Shown here in pieces: positions 58,498-64,000 of a DNA stretch of 64,000 nt (positions are counted from its first letter, which is position 1; every line of letters starts with the position of its first letter). The notes beneath the pieces were generated by a model. That model worked only from the letters and a program-made list of their open reading frames with translations, did no database searches and was not told the origin of the DNA. This DNA comes from Rhodococcus sp. W8901 (GTDB lineage: Bacteria > Actinomycetota > Actinomycetes > Mycobacteriales > Mycobacteriaceae): NCBI RefSeq assembly GCF_013348805.1, contig NZ_CP054690.1, positions 4,836,001-4,900,000 of the forward strand, written 5' to 3'. The position numbers and the translations under genes are program-made.

Positions 58498-59157
58498 TCA
58501 CGCCGCCGGCGCCGGTGCGGGGTTCATCGTCTGGAACACCTGCCATCCGTTGTAGGCGAGGACGGGCCCGGCGGCGAGGATCGTGCCGATCATTCCGCCG
58601 ACCGGAGCGGCGGCAGCCGCTCCACCGAGGCACGTAAGAACGCTGGCTGGAATTCCGAGCCCAGTCAGCGCCAGCGGCGCTCCACCGATCGCGCAGCCTG
58701 CTACAGCCCCGACAAGCGTTCCAACGATGGTGCCGACGGTGACCGCGGAGTCGACGCCCTCGACCAACTTGTCGAGCATCGAGAGGTCGATCGGCATCGG
58801 CGGCAGTGCCGGACCCGCGACATCGACCGGCGTGGACTTCGCCGGATCGGTCTCGGGAGTGAGGGCCAACTGCCGGCCCTCGATCACGGGTGCGATCGAG
58901 AACTCGCGATCGCCGATCCGGTACGACAGCGGCAGCGCCTGCAGGACGGTGCCGGCGTCGTTCTTGATCTCGACGAATTTTCCGTCGGACGTCACGTGGA
59001 ATCCGCCGGCGTCGAGGACAGTAACGACCGAGCGGCCATCGATGTGTGCCTCGTACCCGACCGCATCCTGCGCAGGTGCGGCGTACGACGTGCCCGCACC
59101 GACGCCCATTGCGGCGATCACCAATGCCGACGTTGCGGCAAGCTTCGTGAACTTCAT
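58498..59157 (-). CDS. Secreted Ala/Gly-rich protein of unknown function
   Basis: 219 aa from ATG 59157; the frame continues upstream to 59304 without a usable start. The signal peptide is cleaved near SYAAPA. A ~90-residue soluble part (SVVTVLDAGGFHVTSDGKFV) is followed by a hydrophobic Gly-rich C-terminal half (TVGTIVGTLVGAVAGCAIGG) that may insert in or pack on a membrane. This layout recurs in rhodococcal and nocardial exported proteins without a known function. Confidence 0.75.
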   Translation of the reverse strand: MKFTKLAATSALVIAAMGVGAGTSYAAPAQDAVGYEAHIDGRSVVTVLDAGGFHVTSDGKFVEIKNDAGTVLQALPLSYRIGDREFSIAPVIEGRQLALTPETDPAKSTPVDVAGPALPPMPIDLSMLDKLVEGVDSAVTVGTIVGTLVGAVAGCAIGGAPLALTGLGIPASVLTCLGGAAAAAPVGGMIGTILAAGPVLAYNGWQVFQTMNPAPAPAA

Positions 59158-59669
59158 AAGGCTGTCATTTCCGTTCTGTGACTGCCACGAGTGGCTCTCC
59201 GACCGAATAGGTATTCGAACCCTCGAAGCGCTCCCGGCGCTCTCCCACCTGCGCAAATGAGCCGCGAGAAGCCCTCCGATTCGCGGCGAATCATAACCCG
59301 ACACAACACGGAATTGTCACTAATTCATATCGAATATTAAATGAACAAACGTCCAAATTGCTTTTGGGATTCACACCCACCCGCGCGAGTTAGGTCTACC
59401 TACACGACATACGTCACACCGGCACCGCATACCGTTAACTGAATCCGACCCGAACGGGCGGGGCCCAGCCCGCCCCGCACCCCTTCGAGCCGGACGTCTG
59501 CGTGCCCCCGGGAAGGTTCTTCACGGACAAAGATGCAGGAAACGACGGTACGCGCTATGTTACCGACAGGTAGTACTCGCAAGTTACCAGCGGGTAACTT
59601 GTCGGGCGCTAGGATCTGTGGGCTGACCCCAGGCGGCACGCGTGCTGCCCCGAAACGAAAGGCATCGAC
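59158..59669. other. 512-nt intergenic control region
   Basis: Holds the AT-rich promoter-like stretch of the secreted-protein gene (about 59315-59365, with CATATCGAATATTAAATG), a GC hairpin (59456-59462 with 59469-59475) and the palindrome before the Fe-S gene listed separately. I see no gene here. Confidence 0.6.
59580..59601. promoter_or_regulatory. Palindrome CAAGTTACC-N4-GGTAACTTG
   Basis: Perfect 9-bp arms, 69-90 nt before the start of the Fe-S reductase gene. A further half-like GTTACCGAC lies just upstream (59559-59567). It looks like a TetR-type operator; the regulator is unknown. Confidence 0.55.
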
Positions 59670-62600
59670 ATGAATGCCCTGACGATTACGTTGGGCACCG
59701 TCGGCGCGCTGCTGAGCCTTGTCTGCTGGGCCTCATTCCTGAGTGGGGCCTGGACCATGGCGAAGACCGTGCAGATCGGTCAGCCGGCGCCCGACCGCTG
59801 GCGACCCTTCTTCCCTCGCTTCAAGCAGATGATCGTCGAGTTCATCGCGCACACCCGGATGCAGAAGTTCCGCACCGTGGGCTGGGCGCACTGGCTGGTG
59901 ATGATCGGCTTCCTCGGCGGCATGCTGCTGTGGTTCGAGGCCTACGGCCAGACGTTCAACCCCGAGTTCCACTGGCCGCTGTTCGGCAACACGTGGGTCT
60001 GGCACCTGTGGGACGAGATCCTGGGCATCGGCACCGTGGTCGGCATCCTGACGCTGATCGTGATCCGCCAGCTCAACCACCCGCGCATCCCGGCGCGCCT
60101 CTCCCGCTTCAGTGGCTCGAAGTTCGGCCCCGCCTACTTCGTCGAGATCGTCGTCCTGGTCGAGGGCCTCGGCATGATCATGGTGAAGGCCGGCAAGATC
60201 GCCACCTACGGGCATGCCAACCCGTGGACCGACTTCTTCACCATGAACGTCGCCAAGCTGCTGCCCGCGAGCGCCGTCATGGTCTCGATCTTCGCGTTCG
60301 TCAAGCTGATGTCCGGCATGATCTGGCTCTTCGTGGTCGGCCGCAACATCACGTGGGGCGTCGCCTGGCACCGCTTCTCGGCCTTCCCGAACATCTACTT
60401 CAAGCGTGAGGACGACGGCGACGTCGCCCTCGGTGCCGCCAAGCCGATGATGTCCAAGGGCCGCGCCCTGGACATGGAGAACGTCGATCCCGACACCGAC
60501 ACCCTGGGGGCCGGCCGGATCGAGGACTTCTCCTGGAAGGGCTGGCTGGACTTCACGACCTGTACCGAGTGCGGCCGCTGCCAGTCACAGTGCCCCGCCT
60601 GGAACACCGGCAAGCCGCTCTCGCCGAAGCTGCTGATCATGTCGCTGCGCGACCACGGCTACACCAAGGCCCCGTACCTGCTGGCCGGTGGCCGCAAGGA
60701 CATGGGTGGCGACGAGGTCGGCCTGGTCGACGCCGACGGCAAGCCGAACGAGGCTGCCCTCGCGAAGATCCCCGAAGCCGCGCGTGCCGAGGCCGAGCGC
60801 CCGCTCGTCGGCGAGACGGTCGAGGGTGAACTGGGCGGCATCATCGACCCCGAGACCCTGTGGTCGTGCACCACGTGTGGCGCGTGCGTCGAGCAGTGCC
60901 CGGTCGACATCGAGCACGTCGACCACATCATCGACATGCGCCGCTACCAGGTGCTGATCGAGTCGGAGTTCCCGTCCGAGCTCGCGGGTCTGTTCAAAAA
61001 CCTCGAGAACAAGGGCAACCCGTGGGGCCAGAACTCCAAGGACCGGCTCAACTGGATCAACGAGATGGACTTCGAGATCCCGGTCTACGGCCAGGACGCG
61101 GACTCCTTCGAGGACTACGAGTACCTGTTCTGGGTCGGCTGCGCCGGCGCCTACGAGGACCGCGCGAAGAAGACCACCAAGGCCGTCGCCGAGCTGCTCG
61201 CGACCGCCGGCGTGAAGTTCATGGTCCTCGGCGCCGAGGAGACCTGCACCGGCGACTCGGCTCGCCGCGCGGGCAACGAGTTCCTGTTCCAGCAGCTCGC
61301 GATGCAGAACATCGAGCTGCTGAACACGGTCTTCGACGGCACCCCGGACAACAAGCGCAAGATCGTCGTCACGTGTGCGCACTGCTTCAACGCGCTGGGT
61401 AACGAGTACCCGCAGGTCGGCGGCGTCTACGAGGTGGTCCACCACACGCAGCTGCTCAACCGCCTGGTGCGCGCGAAGAAGCTGATCCCCGTCGCCAAGC
61501 TCGACGAGGACGTCACCTACCACGACCCGTGCTACTTGGGCCGTCACAACAAGGTGTACGACGCACCGCGTGAGCTGATGGAGGCGTCGGGCGCGAATCT
61601 CAAGGAGATGCCGCGTCACGGCGAGCGGTCCATGTGCTGTGGCGCCGGTGGTGCCCGCATGTGGATGGAGGAGCAGCTCGGCAAGCGCATCAACATCGAT
61701 CGCGTCGACGAGGCCCTCACCACCTCGCCCAAGAAGATCGCGACGGGCTGCCCGTTCTGCCGCGTCATGCTCACCGACGGCGTCACCGCCCGACAGGAGC
61801 AGGGCCAGGGCGAGGGCGTCGAGGTCGTCGACGTCGCACAGCTGATGCTGAGCTCGGTCACGCGACTCGATCCCGCACAGCTCACCGCGAACATCAAGGT
61901 CGAGCCGCGCGAGAAGATGCCGGTCGCCGCCGAGGCTGTCGCTGTACCCGCGGCCGCCGCTGCTGCTCCCGCCGCCGAACCCGAGGCTCCGGCCGCCGAG
62001 ACGGCACCGGCCGCTGCTGCCGCCGCCGCTCCCGCGGCCGGTAAGGGCCTGCAGATGAAGGGTCTCGGTAAGGCACCGGGCGCGAAGGCTCCCGGCGGCA
62101 AGGGTCTGCAGATGAAGGGCGCCGCCAAGGCACCCGGCGCCAAGGCCGAGGCTGCCGCTCCGGCCGCCGAGGCTGCTGCACCGGCTGCCGAGGCACCTGC
62201 GGCGCCGGTCGCCAAGCCCGGCGGCCTGGGCATGAAGGGCGGGGCCAAGGCACCGGGCGGCAAGGGCCTGCAGATGAAGGGCGCCGCGAAGGCACCCGGC
62301 GCGAAGGCTGCCGCACCCGCACCCTCCGCTCCTGCCGATTCGGCCGCTCCGGCTGCTCCGGCTGCTCCGGCTGCTCCGGCTGCGGAGACACCGGTGGCTT
62401 CCGCCGCACCGACCGCCAAGCCGGGCGGACTCGCTATGAAGGGCGGGGCCAAGGCGCCCGGCGGCAAGGGCCTGCAGATGAAGGGCGCCGCCAAGGCTCC
62501 CGGCGCCAAGGCCGCCACACCGGCACCGGCTGCGCCCGTAGCCGAGGCTCCCGCGGCTACCGCACCCGAGGCTCCGGCCGCACCGGCTGCCGAGGCCAAG

Positions 62601-62870
62601 CCGGCACCGCAGCCCAAGGCGGGCGGACTGGGCTTCAAGGCCGGCGCGAAGGCACCGGGCGCCCGCAAGGCCGCCCCGGCCGCCGCACCGGCACCGGCGG
62701 CACCTGCTGCCCCGGAGCCAGTCGCGGAGCCTGAGCCCGAGGCACCTGCCGAGCCGCAGGCCGAGGCCGCGCCCCAGCAGGATGCGTCGAACACGCCTCC
62801 GCCTCCGCAGGCCAAGCCCGGCGCGCTGGGCTTCAAGGCCGGCGCCAAGGCACCGGGCCGCAAGAAGTAG
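59670..62870 (+). CDS. Membrane Fe-S reductase (Rv0338c-like) with long Ala/Pro/Lys tail
   Basis: 1066 aa. About five membrane helices lie in the first ~240 residues, including a NarI-like part. Two [4Fe-4S] motifs follow: CTECGRCQSQCP and CTTCGACVEQCPVDIEH. Two CCG domains with paired-Cys motifs follow (CxxHCFNALG; MCCGAGGARMW), as in GlpC/HdrB-type reductases. Mycobacterial Rv0338c is similar but shorter and thought essential. Residues ~750-1066 are a low-complexity tail with KGLQMKG repeats. It transfers electrons between an unknown donor and the membrane. Confidence 0.88.
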   Translation: MNALTITLGTVGALLSLVCWASFLSGAWTMAKTVQIGQPAPDRWRPFFPRFKQMIVEFIAHTRMQKFRTVGWAHWLVMIGFLGGMLLWFEAYGQTFNPEFHWPLFGNTWVWHLWDEILGIGTVVGILTLIVIRQLNHPRIPARLSRFSGSKFGPAYFVEIVVLVEGLGMIMVKAGKIATYGHANPWTDFFTMNVAKLLPASAVMVSIFAFVKLMSGMIWLFVVGRNITWGVAWHRFSAFPNIYFKREDDGDVALGAAKPMMSKGRALDMENVDPDTDTLGAGRIEDFSWKGWLDFTTCTECGRCQSQCPAWNTGKPLSPKLLIMSLRDHGYTKAPYLLAGGRKDMGGDEVGLVDADGKPNEAALAKIPEAARAEAERPLVGETVEGELGGIIDPETLWSCTTCGACVEQCPVDIEHVDHIIDMRRYQVLIESEFPSELAGLFKNLENKGNPWGQNSKDRLNWINEMDFEIPVYGQDADSFEDYEYLFWVGCAGAYEDRAKKTTKAVAELLATAGVKFMVLGAEETCTGDSARRAGNEFLFQQLAMQNIELLNTVFDGTPDNKRKIVVTCAHCFNALGNEYPQVGGVYEVVHHTQLLNRLVRAKKLIPVAKLDEDVTYHDPCYLGRHNKVYDAPRELMEASGANLKEMPRHGERSMCCGAGGARMWMEEQLGKRINIDRVDEALTTSPKKIATGCPFCRVMLTDGVTARQEQGQGEGVEVVDVAQLMLSSVTRLDPAQLTANIKVEPREKMPVAAEAVAVPAAAAAAPAAEPEAPAAETAPAAAAAAAPAAGKGLQMKGLGKAPGAKAPGGKGLQMKGAAKAPGAKAEAAAPAAEAAAPAAEAPAAPVAKPGGLGMKGGAKAPGGKGLQMKGAAKAPGAKAAAPAPSAPADSAAPAAPAAPAAPAAETPVASAAPTAKPGGLAMKGGAKAPGGKGLQMKGAAKAPGAKAATPAPAAPVAEAPAATAPEAPAAPAAEAKPAPQPKAGGLGFKAGAKAPGARKAAPAAAPAPAAPAAPEPVAEPEPEAPAEPQAEAAPQQDASNTPPPPQAKPGALGFKAGAKAPGRKK
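62041..62870 (+). repeat. In-frame repeats coding the Fe-S protein tail
   Basis: The words CTGCAGATGAAGG (62049, 62106, 62268, 62470) mark four copies of a block encoding GKGLQMKG and KAPGAKA. The third and fourth also share the preceding GGAKAPGG part. Ala/Pro-rich spacers separate them, and two final degenerate units read GGLGFKAGAKAPG. This region is prone to length variation by slippage. Confidence 0.8.
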
Positions 62871-62904
62871 TCGCCTGACGACAAGCGCCCCCACCGTTCG
62901 CTGA

Positions 62905-62957
62905 ACTGACCCCCGGGAGTTGGACTGAGAAATCAGTTCAGACTCCCGGGGGTCAGT
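62905..62957 (+). terminator. Hairpin at the IS left end
   Basis: A 16-bp perfect stem (62905-62920 with 62942-62957) with a 21-nt loop, followed by GTTTT. It can act as a terminator for the upstream Fe-S gene and shield the IS from outside transcription. Confidence 0.7.
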
Positions 62958-62960
62958 GTT

Positions 62961-63452
62961 TTGGATAGACGAAGTTCGCTGACGCAAGAGCAGCGCATCG
63001 CAGCAGTAGTGTTGTTCGAGAAAGGTGCGGCTTCGAGGGCCGTAGCGACGTCGTTGGAGGTGCCCCGCGATCCGATTCGTAGGTTGCACCAGCGGTGGCG
63101 GGTCCGAGGCAGAGGAGTGCTGGTGTCGAAGAGGGCAACGCCTGCTGTGTATCCGTTCGAACTGAAACTGGACCTTGTGCAGCGGTTCCTCGCGGGCGAG
63201 ACACTCGCGGAGCTGGCGGAGGAAGGCGGGTTGTCTTCGCCTGTCCTGCTGCGTAGGTGGGTTCGGGAGTATCGCGCTCACGGCGAAGATGCGTTGCGGC
63301 CGAAGCCGAAGGGGCGACCAGCCAAGAGCACGGTCACGGGCGAGGAGACGGAGCTGGACCGTCTTCGCCGTGAGGTCGAGTATCTCCGGGCGGAGAACGC
63401 GTACCTGGGAAAATTGCGGGCCTTGATGGAGGAGAAACGACGGACAAGGTGA
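62961..63452 (+). CDS. IS3-family transposase OrfA
   Basis: 163 aa from TTG 62961, right after the hairpin. Residues ~5-60 are one helix-turn-helix (SLTQEQRIAAVVLFEKGAAS) and a second HTH follows (LVQRFLAGETLAELAEEGGL). The C-terminus is a leucine-zipper-like coiled coil (TELDRLRREVEYLRAENAYL) as in IS3 OrfA. OrfA binds the ends. Its stop overlaps the OrfB frame (GTGA), and a slippery heptamer lies 37 nt before the stop. Confidence 0.88.
   Translation: MDRRSSLTQEQRIAAVVLFEKGAASRAVATSLEVPRDPIRRLHQRWRVRGRGVLVSKRATPAVYPFELKLDLVQRFLAGETLAELAEEGGLSSPVLLRRWVREYRAHGEDALRPKPKGRPAKSTVTGEETELDRLRREVEYLRAENAYLGKLRALMEEKRRTR
63407..63413 (+). promoter_or_regulatory. Putative -1 frameshift heptamer
   Basis: G GGA AAA in the OrfA frame (63407-63413) has the X XXY YYZ form. 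A -1 slip here moves translation from OrfA into the OrfB frame, which is open from this point onward, giving the fused OrfAB transposase typical of IS3. Confidence 0.6.
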
Positions 63453-64000
63453 ATGCCGTCGTTGCCCTCAAGGCCGTCCATTCCCTCACCACGTTGCTGA
63501 AGATCGCCGGTCTTGCGCGGTCGACGTTCTTCTACCACCAAGCCAGGCTGTCCGAGCCGGACAAGCACGCGGAGCTCAAGACCGCGATCCGGCAGATCTT
63601 CGACCGGCACGGCGGCCGCTACGGGCATCGCCGCATCCACCAGCGGCTGCGCCGCGAGGACTGGGTTCTGTCGAAGAAGACCGTCCTGAAGCTGATGAAC
63701 ACACTCGGGCTGCGTTGCGCGATCCGTCGCAAACGCTATGTCTCGTTCAAGGGCGAGCCCGGCAAGATCGCCCCGAACTTGTTGAGGCGCGACTTCACGA
63801 CCACGGGGACGAACCAGAAGTGGGTCACCGACGTGACGGAGTTTCGTGTCGGCGAGCAGAAGGTCTACCTCTCGACGGTGATGGATCTGTTCGATCGGCA
63901 GATCATCGGTCACGCGCACGGAACTTCCCCGAATCTCGCGTTGACGAACACGTCGCTGCGCCGGGCGTTGAAGACCAGGCACCGAGGGCAGAAGCCGATT
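63449..64000 (+). CDS. IS3-family transposase OrfB, 3' end outside the window
   Basis: Visible 184 codons, open to the last base. A HTH_21-type start region (GRYGHRRIHQRLRREDW) is followed by an rve/DDE integrase core: first Asp in WVTDVTEF, second Asp expected at STVMDLFDRQIIG, with the Glu beyond the window. GTG 63449 overlaps the OrfA stop, but production as an OrfAB fusion by -1 frameshift is more likely. Confidence 0.85.
   Translation, partial: MNAVVALKAVHSLTTLLKIAGLARSTFFYHQARLSEPDKHAELKTAIRQIFDRHGGRYGHRRIHQRLRREDWVLSKKTVLKLMNTLGLRCAIRRKRYVSFKGEPGKIAPNLLRRDFTTTGTNQKWVTDVTEFRVGEQKVYLSTVMDLFDRQIIGHAHGTSPNLALTNTSLRRALKTRHRGQKPI

Larger units (their letters stand above)
62902..64000 (+). 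mobile_element. IS3-family insertion sequence, left part
   Basis: It begins about 62902 (TGAACTGACCCCCGGG, a probable terminal repeat starting with TG), 32 nt after the Fe-S gene stop, and continues past the window end. It carries orfA, a -1 frameshift site and orfB with a DDE integrase domain. The right end and target duplication are not visible. Confidence 0.8.

Noticed and set aside
60585-63281. 898-aa minus-strand ORF over the Fe-S reductase
   Set aside because: It is antisense to a gene with clear Fe-S motifs and runs through the repeat tail and into the IS, so it is not coding.

Overview
The window is high-GC actinobacterial DNA, most likely from Rhodococcus or a close Nocardiaceae relative. 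The reasons are a dnaK-grpE-dnaJ-hspR operon with HAIR-type operators, an iniBAC operon beside a large LuxR-type regulator and an Hsp70-like membrane protein, a KshA-type Rieske oxygenase, mycofactocin-type SDRs, and actinobacterial codon use and GTG starts. The order clpB / type II flavohaemoglobin ... hspR-dnaJ-grpE-dnaK ... iniCAB / LuxR regulator / membrane Fe-S reductase recalls, from memory, the Mycobacterium tuberculosis stretch Rv0338c-Rv0385. The accessory catabolic DNA at about 4.9-30.4 kb then looks like an insertion into an old chaperone/envelope neighbourhood.

Layout. 0-4.5 kb: a DUF1707-type membrane protein (partial), clpB and a type II flavohaemoglobin. 4.9-8.9 kb: an orphan branched-chain-type substrate-binding lipoprotein, a frameshifted NmrA-like gene, a stand-alone flavin reductase that is a paralogue of the flavohaemoglobin reductase half, and a secreted protein. 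8.9-19.8 kb: a catabolic locus with an acyl-CoA synthetase and three SDRs on the minus strand, divergent from a KshA-like Rieske oxygenase, an HsaA-like flavin monooxygenase and an extradiol dioxygenase, followed by an IclR regulator, an HSL-type hydrolase, a PadR regulator and a small Cys-rich protein. 19.9-26.6 kb: a decayed and an intact luciferase-like monooxygenase, then a four-gene HAAT-type ABC importer operon. 26.6-30.4 kb: a decayed DUF559-like gene and a type VII secretion-like three-gene set whose small first gene is frameshifted. 30.4-34.7 kb: the Hsp70 operon. 34.8-43.3 kb: membrane protein and FAD oxidoreductase, DapA-like aldolase with divergent LysR, a 58-aa membrane protein, a haem-oxygenase-fold redox enzyme, a CDGSH protein, a HemK-like methyltransferase, and a serine-hydrolase/LysR pair. 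43.4-55.5 kb: a lipoprotein PBP, iniCAB, an Hsp70-like membrane protein and an IniR-like regulator. 55.5-59.2 kb: two paralogous secreted S1 proteases and a secreted protein. 59.7-62.9 kb: a membrane Fe-S reductase with a repeat-rich tail. 62.9 kb to the end: an IS3-family element cut by the window edge.

How the parts may work together. The two substrate-binding lipoproteins (4.9 and 26.3 kb) lie on either side of the catabolic locus and share an almost identical promoter carrying the perfect palindrome TGACGT-N5-ACGTCA over the -35 region. The ABC operon also carries two perfect and one near match to the KstR2 consensus as I remember it. The PadR/Cys-rich intergenic region and the KshA/SDR intergenic region share a CTCCC-N7-GGGAG palindrome. 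Together these suggest one co-regulated import-and-degradation unit for a polycyclic or steroid-like compound, flanked on both sides by conserved stress and envelope genes. The substrate is not determined by the sequence.

Three intergenic copies of a ~50-bp palindrome (20.6, 21.6, 26.6 kb) and three or four decayed genes mark 19.9-30.4 kb as the most rearranged part of the window. No tRNA, rRNA or CRISPR array was seen.
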